DNA from: CAZTTG01 sp964615935
GTDB taxonomy: Bacteria > Planctomycetota > UBA1135 > GCA-002686595
DNA: 64,000 bases
Direction: 5' to 3'
NCBI GenBank assembly: GCA_964615935.1
Contig: CAZTTG010000014.1
Location: 16,012-80,011 of the forward strand
Numbering within the stretch: the first letter of the stretch is position 1; each line of letters opens with the position of its first letter. This document shows, piece after piece, positions 54,464 to 62,943 of this stretch. Position numbers and translations under genes: made by a program. The notes under the pieces were generated by a model. That model saw only the letters and a program-made list of their open reading frames with translations. It did no database searches and was not told the DNA's origin.

Positions 54464-55642
54464 TTGAACGCATCGAGCATGTTCCTTGGTCTCGCGCTGA
54501 TCGCGCCGGCGCTCTCGGGAGCCGGGTCTCCGCCCCGCTCGGACGAGGAGGCCCTGGCGCCCGACGGACAGCGGGGCCTGGGGGCCGAGGCCGACGTGCA
54601 GGAGCTCGTGCGGCTCTTCCGCTCGTCCGACGAGGAGGACCAGAGCTTCCGCTCGAGGCTCCGCCAGCTCCCCGGCGACGCGGCCATCCTGTGCGGCTCC
54701 CTGCGGGAGGAGCACCGCGCCCGCGGCTACTTCGAGCTGCTCAAGGAGCCGCGCGAGGTCCGGCTGCCGGCGCTGCACGCGGCCTTCCTCTCCGCCCAGC
54801 AGGATCCCATCCCGGTGCTGGCGGCGGGCGACGACCGCGCCCGGGCCTTCGCGACCATGAGCCTGGATCCCCGCTTCCGCGTGCGGCTCGAGCTCGTGGC
54901 AGAGCGGGAGCGGGAGGTGGCCGAGCTGACCCGCGGCCTGGCGGTTCTGCGGGCGATGTGCGACGGCTATGTCGAGATCGGCGGCGAGGAGGGCCGCGAC
55001 GTCGCCGCGCGCGTCGATCTCGCGGCCAGCCGGCTGCGGGCGATGTGCAAGGACCTCGCCGCGCTGCGCAGCGTCGAGGGCTCGTCGCGGGGCCCCTCCG
55101 CGGAGGCCGTGGAGGAGCTCCTGGCCGTGGGGCGCCAGACCGACCGCGGCGCGCAGCTCCGCGCCCTGGCCGAGATCGAGGCCGGCGCCCAGCGCGCGCG
55201 CAACCTGATGCGCGAGGCCCTCTTCACCGTGCGCCTCGAGACCGCCACCCGCGCGCTCCTCAACGCGCGCGAGAGCCGGCGGCAGAAGGCCGCGGAGCGG
55301 CGCGAGCAGGCCCTCGCCTGGCTCCCCGGAGGGGACACCGACGACACTCCGACGGAGGTCCTGGTGCGCTCCAAGGGCGACCGCATGCGCCAGGCCCTCG
55401 AGATCTCCCTGGCCGGGCTCGCCCACGATCCGATGGACGAGGATCTGGCCTGGATCGCGGCGGTCAGCACCGACTTCCGCTGGGGCCGGCTGCAGACCCG
55501 CCCCTGGTACGACCGCTTCCTGGCCCTGCGCGGCATCCGCGCCCACGACCACCGCACCTACGAGAGCCGCGACCTCGACACGCGCGAGACCAAGGCCCTG
55601 TGGGAGGTCCAGCAGCCGCTGGGCGGACCGGGCGGGCGGTAG
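54464..55642 (+). CDS. Secreted hypothetical protein
   Basis: This 392-residue protein starts at TTG 54464, six bases after a perfect AGGAGG; the nearest ATG (54479) is too far from it. A weak hydrophobic N-terminus (M-F-L-G-L-A-L-I-A-P-A-L) suggests export. Most of the protein is helical and Arg/Glu/Ala-rich (for example R-A-M-C-D-G-Y-V-E-I and A-E-R-R-E-Q-A-L-A-W-L-P-G-G). There is no recognisable domain. A final W-G-R-L-Q-T-R-P-W-Y-D-R-F-L-A-L segment looks TPR-like. It converges with the gene at 55711. The function is unknown. Confidence 0.7.
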   Translation: MNASSMFLGLALIAPALSGAGSPPRSDEEALAPDGQRGLGAEADVQELVRLFRSSDEEDQSFRSRLRQLPGDAAILCGSLREEHRARGYFELLKEPREVRLPALHAAFLSAQQDPIPVLAAGDDRARAFATMSLDPRFRVRLELVAEREREVAELTRGLAVLRAMCDGYVEIGGEEGRDVAARVDLAASRLRAMCKDLAALRSVEGSSRGPSAEAVEELLAVGRQTDRGAQLRALAEIEAGAQRARNLMREALFTVRLETATRALLNARESRRQKAAERREQALAWLPGGDTDDTPTEVLVRSKGDRMRQALEISLAGLAHDPMDEDLAWIAAVSTDFRWGRLQTRPWYDRFLALRGIRAHDHRTYESRDLDTRETKALWEVQQPLGGPGGR

Positions 55643-55710
55643 GGCCGCGAGCGCGCGGCCGCCGGATCATCGGCTCGAGTCGGCCGGACCGCCGTCGCTC
55701 CGCCCCCGCC

Positions 55711-56808
55711 CTACTTGCCGAACTCCTTCTCGCGCGCCGGCCACAGGAAGCTCCCCGGGTCGAGCTCCCGGCCGAGCTGGATCGCCCGCAGGGCCTTCTC
55801 GGTCTGGCCCGAGGCGTGCAGGCAGCAGGCCCAGGTGTCGATCAGGTCCACGTCCCGGCCCATCCGCTGCAGGCATCGCTCGATCACCTCGACCCCGAAG
55901 AGGACGTCCTCGCGCTCGAGGTAGGAGCGGTAGCCGTAGATGCGCTTGGCGAGGTAGTCGCCGTACAGCATCGCGTCGGGCGGCGTGCGGTGCTTCCAGG
56001 CCCGGCGCCAGGCTCCGACGAAGAGGCGCGCCTGCTCGCGCGCCTTGGGGTAGTCGCGGCGGCGATCGGCCTGGTCGGCGAGGCGGGAGGCGCGCGTGCC
56101 CAGCTCCTTGAAGCCGTCGAAGAGCAGGCCCGGATCGGTCTCCTCCTTCAGGAAGGCCTCGAGCTCCTCGGGCTGACCGCCCTTGCCGAGCCTCTCGATC
56201 AGCCCGTCCAGGCGCACGCGCCGCGAGGGTCGGGAGCGGCCCTCGGGGTCGAGCTCGCGCAGGCGCGCGCCCCCGCTCTCCCAGCCCTTCCGATCGCCCA
56301 CCGTCCTCAGTCTGACGGCCAGGCGCAGGATGAGCTCGAGGTCCTTCGGCTTCTCGACGAGCTCGGCGCGCATCGCGGGGATGGTGTCCTCGCCGCGCGC
56401 GATGCGCTCCAGCTCGGCGGCGAGCTCCCCCCCCTGCATGTAGCCCTCGATGCAGTCCACCGGCTGGCCGTCGGGCTCGAGGACCAGCGCGCGGGGAAGG
56501 GGTCGGAGGGCGAAGCGCTCGCCCAGGGCGCGGGCGGCGGGGAGCCCCACGTCGAGGCGGTGGCACAGGTAGCCCGAGAGGAGGGCCGCCACGCCCGGCT
56601 CGACGTAGACGCGCCGGCGCATGTTCTGCGACGGGCTCGAGTAGTCGGCCTCCATGTGCAGCCAGATCCGCGTTCCGGCCTCGGTAGCCTCGGCCAGGAG
56701 CTCCTCGAAGGTGCCCTCGAACCAGCGGGGAGCGGCGACCGGACCGTCCTCCTGGGAGGGCGGGAGCAGGAGCGGGAACAGGAGCGGGAGCAGGGCGGAA
56801 AGCGACAT
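55711..56808 (-). CDS. Secreted thioredoxin-fold protein lacking the CxxC motif
   Basis: This 365-residue protein has a signal peptide (L-L-P-L-L-F-P-L-L-L-P) and a start with GGAGG seven bases away. Residues about 30-145 fit a thioredoxin-like domain (W-F-E-G-T-F-E-E-L-L-A-E-A, then W-L-H-M-E-A-D-Y-S-S-P-S-Q, then Y-L-C-H-R-L-D-V-G, P-R-A-L-V-L-E-P-D-G-Q). The catalytic CxxC site is S-S-P-S, so it is not a classical disulfide reductase. The rest is helical with repeat character and a C-terminal TPR-like pair (A-L-R-A-I-Q-L-G-R-E-L-D-P). Role unknown, possibly binding. Confidence 0.65.
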   Translation of the reverse strand: MSLSALLPLLFPLLLPPSQEDGPVAAPRWFEGTFEELLAEATEAGTRIWLHMEADYSSPSQNMRRRVYVEPGVAALLSGYLCHRLDVGLPAARALGERFALRPLPRALVLEPDGQPVDCIEGYMQGGELAAELERIARGEDTIPAMRAELVEKPKDLELILRLAVRLRTVGDRKGWESGGARLRELDPEGRSRPSRRVRLDGLIERLGKGGQPEELEAFLKEETDPGLLFDGFKELGTRASRLADQADRRRDYPKAREQARLFVGAWRRAWKHRTPPDAMLYGDYLAKRIYGYRSYLEREDVLFGVEVIERCLQRMGRDVDLIDTWACCLHASGQTEKALRAIQLGRELDPGSFLWPAREKEFGK

Positions 56809-56970
56809 GGCGGGCCTCCGGGATCGCGCCCGCGGCGAGGACGCGCCGCGGGGGGTGGAGCACAGGATAACCGCTGCGCCGGGACGGCGGGTGCGGTAGG
56901 ATGTCGGGTCCTCTCCGCCCCGCTCAATCGAGCGGGGCGGGCCCGCGGTCCCCGATGCGGAGGTGTTTCC

Positions 56971-58230
56971 ATGACCCAGCTTCCGTCCGCCGATCTGAAT
57001 CACTTCCTGATCCCCGGTTCGCTCGACCGGCCCGGCAACGACCCGATCTTCAGCCTGCACGGCGAGGCCGTCCGGAGGATCCAGAAGGGGGATGACGTCC
57101 TGAACGCCACCATCGGGGCCCTGATGGAGGACAGCGGGCAGATGGCGGTCATGCCGGCGGTGGACGCGGCCTATCGCCAGGTTCCGCAGGTGCGCGGCTC
57201 CGCCTACGCGCCCATCGCGGGTGATCCGGGCTTCCTGAAGTCGGTGACCGAGGACCTCTACGGCGGCACCGCCCTGCCCGAGTGCTCGGTGGCCGTGGCC
57301 ACCCCGGGTGGGACCGGCGCCATCTACGCCTCGATCGTCAACTTCCTGGAGCGGGGCCAGGCGCTGCTCACCACCAGCTACTACTGGTCGCCCTACGCGA
57401 TCATGGCCGAGCACCACGGCCGCCGGGTGGAGACCTTCGAGATGTTCGACGGCGACGGGGGCTTCCACCTCGCCGCCTTCGAGGAGGGCCTGCGCCGGAT
57501 GGTGGCCGATCAGGGGCGGGCGCTGGTGGTGCTCAACTTCCCCTGCCACAACCCCACCGGCTACTCCATGCATCAGGACGAGTGGCGGGAGGTCGCGCGC
57601 ATCGTCAACGCCGTGGGCGAGGGCGCGCCGGTGGCCGTCCTCATCGACCACGCCTATGCCAAGTTCGGCGCGCCCGGCTCGGAGCGCTGGGTGGAGCACG
57701 CCGAGAGCATGACCGAGAAGGCGGTGGTGCTGGTGGCCTGGTCGGCCTCCAAGGCCTTCGCGCTGTACGGCGCGCGGGTGGGGGCCCTGGTGGCCTCCTG
57801 CCGGGACGAGGGCGAGCGCAAGCGCATCGGCCAGGCCCTGTCCTACTCCTGCCGGGGCACCTGGTCGAACTGCAACCACCTGGGCATGCTGGCCGTCGGG
57901 CACATCCTCCAGGATCCCCAGATGCGCCGGAGCTCCGAGGAGGAGCGCGCGCGCATGCGCGGGCTCCTCGACGAGCGGGTGGCGGCCTTCAACGAGCTGG
58001 CCGTCGGGGCGGGCCTCGCCTACCCCCGCTACGAGGGCGGCTTCTTCGTCTCCGTCTTCACCCCCGATCCCAAGCTCACGGCCCTCCACATGAAGGAGGA
58101 GTCGGGGGTCTTCGTGGTGCCGCTGCAGGGCGCCGTGCGGGTGGCCCTGTGCGCCCTGCCGGTGAGCCGGGTGCAGCGCGTGGTGGACGCCTTGGCGGCC
58201 GGGGTGCGCGCGGCGGAACAGGCGCGGTGA
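56971..58230 (+). CDS. Class I/II aminotransferase (PLP)
   Basis: This 419-residue protein has an AGGTG site before its ATG. It shows the aminotransferase fold: V-A-V-A-T-P-G-G-T-G-A-I-Y-A-S (cofactor loop), LVVLNFPCHNPTGYSM (substrate/cofactor Asn), V-L-I-D-H-A-Y (metal/cofactor Asp and Tyr) and W-S-A-S-K-A-F-A-L-Y-G-A-R-V-G-A, in which Lys binds pyridoxal phosphate. It resembles aromatic/aspartate aminotransferases, but the amino acid specificity is not determined. The end R-V-A-L-C-A-L-P-V-S-R-V is typical. The next gene starts inside its stop (GTGA), so the two are coupled. Confidence 0.92.
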   Translation: MTQLPSADLNHFLIPGSLDRPGNDPIFSLHGEAVRRIQKGDDVLNATIGALMEDSGQMAVMPAVDAAYRQVPQVRGSAYAPIAGDPGFLKSVTEDLYGGTALPECSVAVATPGGTGAIYASIVNFLERGQALLTTSYYWSPYAIMAEHHGRRVETFEMFDGDGGFHLAAFEEGLRRMVADQGRALVVLNFPCHNPTGYSMHQDEWREVARIVNAVGEGAPVAVLIDHAYAKFGAPGSERWVEHAESMTEKAVVLVAWSASKAFALYGARVGALVASCRDEGERKRIGQALSYSCRGTWSNCNHLGMLAVGHILQDPQMRRSSEEERARMRGLLDERVAAFNELAVGAGLAYPRYEGGFFVSVFTPDPKLTALHMKEESGVFVVPLQGAVRVALCALPVSRVQRVVDALAAGVRAAEQAR

Positions 58231-58793
58231 GACGAGCGGCCGCCGGGACCGGTCTCCTGGCGGTCCTCTTCGCCTGCGCGAGCGTCGATCGAGCCGGCGT
58301 CCTGGCGGTCGTGGAGGCCTACGAGGCGGCCGTCAACCGGCGCGACGTCGAGGCCCAGACCGCCCTCTTCGCGGAGGACGCCCGCTGGTGGCGGGACGAG
58401 GTCCTGGCCTACGAGGGACGCGAGGCGATCGGCCGGGCCTGCGCCCTGGACGCCGCCACGCGCGCGCGCCTGGATCTCGAGGTCCTCTCGATCCGGGGCA
58501 GCGCCGTCCGCTGCCGGGCGGACAAGGGCAACGAGCTGTGCGACGCCCTCGGCCTGGGCGAGGTCCGCCAGGAGATCCTGCTCGAGGTCCGGGGGGGCCG
58601 GATCCGCGGCCTGCGCGCCCTGCCGCCCTCGGATCCGGGGGTCGAGGAGGGGATCTCGGCCTTCGCGGGCTGGCTGCGGGCGACCCACCCCGACGAGGCC
58701 GGGCGCCTGCTCGGCGAGGACGGCGCGGCGCCCGACGAGGAGGAGGTCCGGCGGCTGGTGGAGCTCGCCCGCAGGTGGCGCGCCGAGGGCTGA
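58227..58793 (+). CDS. SnoaL-like/NTF2-fold lipoprotein-type protein
   Basis: This 188-residue protein has its GTG inside the aminotransferase stop. A short signal (G-L-L-A-V-L-F-A-C-A) suggests a lipoprotein. The middle (V-E-A-Y-E-A-A-V-N-R-R-D-V-E-A, L-F-A-E-D-A-R-W-W, Y-E-G-R-E-A-I-G-R) fits the NTF2/SnoaL fold used by small hydrolases or binding proteins. The role is unknown and the fold assignment moderately sure. It converges with the thioredoxin gene nine bases later. Confidence 0.6.
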   Translation: MRRAAAGTGLLAVLFACASVDRAGVLAVVEAYEAAVNRRDVEAQTALFAEDARWWRDEVLAYEGREAIGRACALDAATRARLDLEVLSIRGSAVRCRADKGNELCDALGLGEVRQEILLEVRGGRIRGLRALPPSDPGVEEGISAFAGWLRATHPDEAGRLLGEDGAAPDEEEVRRLVELARRWRAEG

Positions 58794-58802
58794 GCGGGCC
58801 GG

Positions 58803-59267
58803 CTACTGGCTCTCGAGGCGGAGGAAGGCCTCCAGGACCTCCTCGGGGGGATACACGCCCGTGAGGCGGAGCAGCTCCTCGCCCTCGGAGTCGAGGAAGA
58901 CCAGGCAGGGCACGCCGCGGATCCGGAAGCGCTTCGCCAGCGCCTGGTTCTCGTCGATGTCGACCTTGATGGAGACCGCGTGCTCCCCGAGCCAGGCGCT
59001 GACCTGCGGGTCGGAGAGGGTCTTCTTGTCGAGGATCTTGCAGGGCTGGCACCAGGTGGCCCAGAAGTCGATCATCACGATCCGGTCGCCCTCCCGGGCG
59101 AGCTCGAGGGCGCGGTCGAGGTCGACCGGCTCGAAGAGCCCCGAGGATGTGGTGGAGCCCGCGGGGTCGGAGGAAGGCCCCTCCGTGTGGGAGCAGGCCG
59201 GCGAGAAGGCGCCCGCCGCCGCGAGGGCGGCCAGGGCCAGGAGGCGGGATCGGGATCGGATTCGCAT
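58803..59267 (-). CDS. Exported thioredoxin-like lipoprotein
   Basis: This 154-residue protein has a signal with lipobox-like S-P-A-C-S, followed by a Ser/Thr linker. The thioredoxin core has M-I-D-F-W-A-T-W-C-Q-P-C-K (active site) and I-R-G-V-P-C-L-V-F-L-D (cis-proline) in the family order. It therefore probably acts in thiol-disulfide exchange outside the cytoplasm. It is the last gene of the BlaR1-like/BlaI operon, 32 bases after the BlaI-like stop. This connects the regulator pair with envelope redox or stress. Confidence 0.9.
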   Translation of the reverse strand: MRIRSRSRLLALAALAAAGAFSPACSHTEGPSSDPAGSTTSSGLFEPVDLDRALELAREGDRIVMIDFWATWCQPCKILDKKTLSDPQVSAWLGEHAVSIKVDIDENQALAKRFRIRGVPCLVFLDSEGEELLRLTGVYPPEEVLEAFLRLESQ

Positions 59268-59299
59268 GGCAAGAGACTACCACGCGAGGCCGCTCGGGC

Positions 59300-59707
59300 T
59301 CAGCGCTCGTCCCGCCCCTCCAGCTCGCGCGCACGCTCCTCGATCCGCCGCCGGATGCGCTCCAGGTCCCCGGGCCGCACCTCGCGCGAGGCGAGCAGGT
59401 GGTCGAGGTGCTGCGCGAGGTCGCCCGCGAAGAGACGCTCGGTGAGCTCGCGCACCATGCCGGAGCGGGCCTCCTCCTCGGTGATCAGCGCCCGGTAGAC
59501 GAAGAGCCGCCCGCGCGCGGCGTGGGCCACCAGCCCGCGCTTCTCGAGGCGCGCGAGGGCGGTGGCCACGGTGGTGGGGGCGGGGATGGGCTCGACGTCG
59601 AGGGCCTCGCGCACCTCGGCGGCGCTGGCCTCGCCGAGCTTCCACAGGGCCCGCATCACGGCGAGCTGCTGCTCGCTGAGCTGGGGGGAGGGTCGTCGGG
59701 TGGTCAT
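59300..59707 (-). CDS. blaI: BlaI/MecI/CopY-family repressor
   Basis: This 135-residue protein has the winged-helix motifs of the family: L-S-E-Q-Q-L-A-V-M-R-A-L-W-K-L-G, then P-T-T-V-A-T-A-L-A-R-L-E-K-R-G-L-V and R-G-R-L-F-V-Y-R-A-L. The family acts as a dimer repressing its own operon until the membrane sensor triggers cleavage. It starts five bases after the BlaR1-like stop. The perfect palindrome at 61575-61590 before the operon has the BlaI-type half-sites. The target genes probably include this operon. Confidence 0.9.
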   Translation of the reverse strand: MTTRRPSPQLSEQQLAVMRALWKLGEASAAEVREALDVEPIPAPTTVATALARLEKRGLVAHAARGRLFVYRALITEEEARSGMVRELTERLFAGDLAQHLDHLLASREVRPGDLERIRRRIEERARELEGRDER

Positions 59708-59711
59708 GGGA

Positions 59712-61535
59712 TCAGCGGTCGGCGACGAAGCAGATGTCGGCGAAGCCCAGCTCGGTGAGGAGGTCGAGGACCCGGGCGACGTCGTCGAAGCGGGCCTGGC
59801 ACTGCGCGTCGATGGCGACGCGGGTGTTGGCCGCGCGGTCTCTTCGGGCGTCGAGCAGCTCGCGGAGCGCGGCCTCGTCCGCGACCTCGGCGCCGTCGAG
59901 CCGGTAGCGAACGACGCGCTGCTCCCCTCCTCCGCTCACGTCGAGGCCGAGGTCGATGCTCGAGGAGGGGCCTTCGAGGCCGACCGGGGTCTCGATCGGC
60001 AGGGGGACCGGGTGCGTCGCGGGAGCCGGTCCGGTATGGGACAGCTCGATGTTCCAGATCCCGACGTCCGAGCGGCCGCAAAGCTCGAGCACCTTCAGGA
60101 CCAGGCGGAAATCGGCGGCCGGATAGACGCGCACCACGAGCTTGCCCGAGGGCAGGGATAGACCGGACGAGCCGGCGGGCTCGGTGGGCATGAGGCTCGC
60201 AATGTCGCGAAGGGTCTCGAGCAAGCTGGAGAAGTCCTCGCCATCGCTCGGGCTGTATGTGCTCGTCGACACCGTGAGGAAGCCGGGACCCTCGCTGTCG
60301 AGCGTGTTCAGCTTGAGAATGAAGCCTTCCTCTGTAACGGAGAGCCGGGGCCAGCTCGGCTCTTCCCCGCCGGCTCCGCTCTCGGCCTCCTCTTTGTTCA
60401 GGTAGTTCTTGATCTTCTCCTCGATGGCCCGGCGCTCGGCGTCCTCTTCGGCTTGCCCTTGATTCGCGGCCGGCTCCGCAGGCTCCTGCTCCTCGACCTC
60501 GACGCTCGGGCACAGGCACGCCCCGCCGCCGAGGATCGCGGCCAGCAGGAATCCGGGAAGGCTCGCCGAGCGCAGCCACGCGCTCGATCGACTGCCTGCG
60601 AGCTGCCGCTCGACCCTTCGAACCAGCGCCGAGGGATCGCGGGCCATTCCCGGCGTGGGAAGGGGCTCGGCCTTCGGTCCCATCCACCCGGCGACCGCGG
60701 CCAGGCATCGCGCCATGGCCATCCCGCCGCCGGCGTGGCGCGCGGCCCAGTCGTCGCAGAGGAGCTCGGCCTCGTCCTGCAGGCGACGGCTGGCCAGGTG
60801 GAGGAGGGGCTGAACGAAGAAGAGCCGCTCGAGGATGCGCGCGGCGAGGTGCCAGGCCGGGTCGCGCCGCAGCACGTGCGTGAGCTCGTGGGCCAGGAGA
60901 GCGCGGGTCATGGGCTCGTCGAGCTCGCTCGCGGCGCGAGCGGGGAGGCAGATCTCGAGCCCGGAGAGCGCCACCGGGGAGAGGAGGTGGCTCGAGGTCG
61001 TCAGGCGGACTCGCGCCGCGCGGTCGATCCCCGCCGCGGACCCCAGCTCGCGCAGGGCGCGCCGGAGGCCGGCGTCGTCGATCGCCCTCCTGCGGCCGAG
61101 CCCGCGCAGGGCCCGGCGGCGCTTCAGCCCGAGGTGCAGGAGGGCCAGCGAGGCCCCGCCGAGCCAGGCTCCGACCAGGCCCGCCCTCCACGGGATGGGC
61201 AGCGGATCCTCGGCGGCGGGCGCGGCGACCCCCTCGGAGGCGGCCGGAGCGATGGAGATCCTCCAGCTTCGCCACCCGCCGGCCTGGGAGGTCGCCTCTC
61301 CAGCCGGCGCAGGCACCCCCAGGGGCCCGAGCCAGACCGAAGCGCTCGCCGTGACCAGGGGGAGGACCAGGGCCGCCTTCCAGGCCGCCTCCCTCGCCGC
61401 CGGGGAGCGTAGCCACCGGGCGAGGAGCCAGGTGCCCCCCAGGACGACCGTGCCGTGGGCCAGGAGGGTCAGCAGCCAGGCGGCCGCGGGCGCGGCCAGG
61501 CCGTCGAGCATCGTTCCGATCGCTTCGGGGTCCAT
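59712..61535 (-). CDS. BlaR1-like M56 peptidase sensor fused to an ExbD-like domain
   Basis: This 607-residue membrane protein has a GGAGGAGG site before its start. The N-terminal transmembrane helices and the M56 domain carry A-L-L-A-H-E-L-T-H-V-L-R-R-D-P, the HExxH zinc motif, and D-E-A-E-L-L-C-D-D-W-A with the third ligand. After a further helix (about 325-345) and an acidic linker, the last about 65 residues (Y-R-L-D-G-A-E-V-A-D, V-A-I-D-A-Q-C-Q-A-R-F-D-D-V-A-R-V-L-D-L-L) match the periplasmic ExbD/TolR fold. There is no penicillin-binding domain as in classical BlaR1. The sensed signal is unknown. It leads the operon with BlaI and thioredoxin. Confidence 0.87.
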   Translation of the reverse strand: MDPEAIGTMLDGLAAPAAAWLLTLLAHGTVVLGGTWLLARWLRSPAAREAAWKAALVLPLVTASASVWLGPLGVPAPAGEATSQAGGWRSWRISIAPAASEGVAAPAAEDPLPIPWRAGLVGAWLGGASLALLHLGLKRRRALRGLGRRRAIDDAGLRRALRELGSAAGIDRAARVRLTTSSHLLSPVALSGLEICLPARAASELDEPMTRALLAHELTHVLRRDPAWHLAARILERLFFVQPLLHLASRRLQDEAELLCDDWAARHAGGGMAMARCLAAVAGWMGPKAEPLPTPGMARDPSALVRRVERQLAGSRSSAWLRSASLPGFLLAAILGGGACLCPSVEVEEQEPAEPAANQGQAEEDAERRAIEEKIKNYLNKEEAESGAGGEEPSWPRLSVTEEGFILKLNTLDSEGPGFLTVSTSTYSPSDGEDFSSLLETLRDIASLMPTEPAGSSGLSLPSGKLVVRVYPAADFRLVLKVLELCGRSDVGIWNIELSHTGPAPATHPVPLPIETPVGLEGPSSSIDLGLDVSGGGEQRVVRYRLDGAEVADEAALRELLDARRDRAANTRVAIDAQCQARFDDVARVLDLLTELGFADICFVADR

Positions 61536-61574
61536 GGGCCTCCTCCGGGGGGTCTCCGGGCTCCTTCGACGACG

Positions 61575-61590
61575 TATGTAGTACTACATA
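61575..61590. promoter_or_regulatory. BlaI-type operator palindrome
   Basis: The perfect 16-base palindrome tatgtagtactacata contains overlapping TGTAGTA and TACTACA half-sites, the known BlaI/MecI recognition core. It lies 40 bases before the BlaR1-like start, in an AT-rich patch, as expected for autoregulation of the operon. The plus-strand gene at 61711 lies on its other side and could also be affected. Confidence 0.8.
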
Positions 61591-61710
61591 TGACGTTCAG
61601 TTGCCGGATGGCCCCGGTTTTTTTTCCCGGGCGGCCCGCAACCGGCCGGGCCTGGACACGTCCTCCCCCTCGGGGGGGTATCATCGACCCCTGTCCGGGA
61701 GGACTGCCCG

Positions 61711-62538
61711 ATGAAGGTCTCCGCCATCATGACGACCGGCCCTCATGTCGCCTCCCCCCAGATGAGCCCCGAGGAGGCCATGAGGTGCCTGGAGTCCCAC
61801 GGGATCCGGCACCTGCCGGTCGTGGAGGAGGGGCGCCTGGTGGGCGTGGTCTCCAACCGGGACCTCCTCCAGGCCACCGGCTGGCCGCCAGCCCCGGGCA
61901 TGACTGAGCCCCCCGCGGAGGGGGCCGAGTCCGGCCTCGACGGCGTGATGCAGACCGCGGTGGTCACCCTGACCCCCGACGACTCGGTGGTGGACGCGGC
62001 CATCCAGCTCGTGTCCCGCAGCATCGGCTGCCTGCCGGTCGTGGAAGGCGAGGCCCTGGTGGGCCTGGTGACCGAGCGGGACCTGCTCGCCGAGCTGCTC
62101 CGGCTGAGCCGCGAGGAGGGTGCCGAGGGGGAGGGCGACCCCGAGGTGGCCCGCGTGATGAGCCACCAGCCGATCACCGTCCGGCCCACCACCCGGCTGG
62201 CCAACGCCATCGAGATCTGCCACGCCGACCGCGTGCGCCACCTGCCGGTGGTCCAGGACGCGGAGCTGGTCGGGATGGTCTCGGACCGCGACCTGCGCCG
62301 GGCCATCGGGCACGGGCGCTCGCCGGAGATCCCGATCGAGGAGATCATGACCCGCGACGTCGAGTCGGTGGGTCCCGAGGCGCCCCTCTCCAAGGTGGCC
62401 GAGCGCCTGCTGGCGATGCACTTCAGCGCCCTGCCCGTGGTCGTCGAGGACCGGCTGGTGGGGATCGTCACCGTGACCGACCTGCTCGATCACGCCATGA
62501 ACCGGCTGCGCGAGGCGGGTCCCGAAGATCGGGGCTGA
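61711..62538 (+). CDS. Four-CBS-domain protein 1
   Basis: This 275-residue soluble protein has two Bateman modules (four CBS motifs). They begin M-K-V-S-A-I-M, S-G-L-D-G-V-M-Q-T, E-V-A-R-V-M-S-H and I-E-E-I-M-T-R-D-V, each followed by a L-P-V-V-x-x-x-x-L-V-G-x-V segment and a D-R-D-L-type end. CBS pairs bind adenine nucleotides or similar ligands and regulate partner proteins. No catalytic domain is attached, so the partner is unknown. The start at 61711 has a GGAGG site nearby. It is a homologue of the second CBS protein at 62944. Confidence 0.9.
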   Translation: MKVSAIMTTGPHVASPQMSPEEAMRCLESHGIRHLPVVEEGRLVGVVSNRDLLQATGWPPAPGMTEPPAEGAESGLDGVMQTAVVTLTPDDSVVDAAIQLVSRSIGCLPVVEGEALVGLVTERDLLAELLRLSREEGAEGEGDPEVARVMSHQPITVRPTTRLANAIEICHADRVRHLPVVQDAELVGMVSDRDLRRAIGHGRSPEIPIEEIMTRDVESVGPEAPLSKVAERLLAMHFSALPVVVEDRLVGIVTVTDLLDHAMNRLREAGPEDRG

Positions 62539-62551
62539 GGTGGGCGGCGGC

Positions 62552-62857
62552 TCAGGTCTCTCCGAGCTGGTCCCGGACGGCCTGCACCTTGTCGTCGATG
62601 CCCTGCGACTTGTCCACCCGCGAGCCCAGACGGATGGTGGTGCTGATGCGCACCGCCCCGCCCTCGTGCAGCTCCTCGTGGATCCGCCGGAGGGCGGCGA
62701 AGACGACGTCGTAGTCCCCCTCGATATTGGTCCCGTAGCCGTGGAGCATGACCGGCAGCCCGGTCTCCTTCAGGATCCGGTGGGCGTGGGCGACCTCCTC
62801 GCGTACGCTGGCGCGGCCCGTGAAGGGGACCACGCAGATGTCGGCAATGACCTTCAT
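62552..62857 (-). CDS. Thiamine-binding (MTH1187/YkoF-like) protein
   Basis: This 101-residue protein has the family markers I-A-D-I-C-V-V-P-F-T, then S-V-R-E-E-V-A-H-A-H-R-I-L-K-E-T-G-L and L-H-G-Y-G-T-N-I-E-G, then R-I-S-T-T-I-R-L-G-S-R-V-D-K. These fit the MTH1187/YkoF ferredoxin-like fold, whose members bind thiamine or related molecules. It lies convergently between the two CBS proteins. Its exact ligand and role remain open. Confidence 0.85.
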   Translation of the reverse strand: MKVIADICVVPFTGRASVREEVAHAHRILKETGLPVMLHGYGTNIEGDYDVVFAALRRIHEELHEGGAVRISTTIRLGSRVDKSQGIDDKVQAVRDQLGET

Positions 62858-62943
62858 GCCGGCATACGCTGCACGATTCCGCCGGATCCGTCCAGGGGCG
62901 CTCCCCCGCCCGCCCTCTCCCCGATCCCTCAGGAGCCGTTTCG

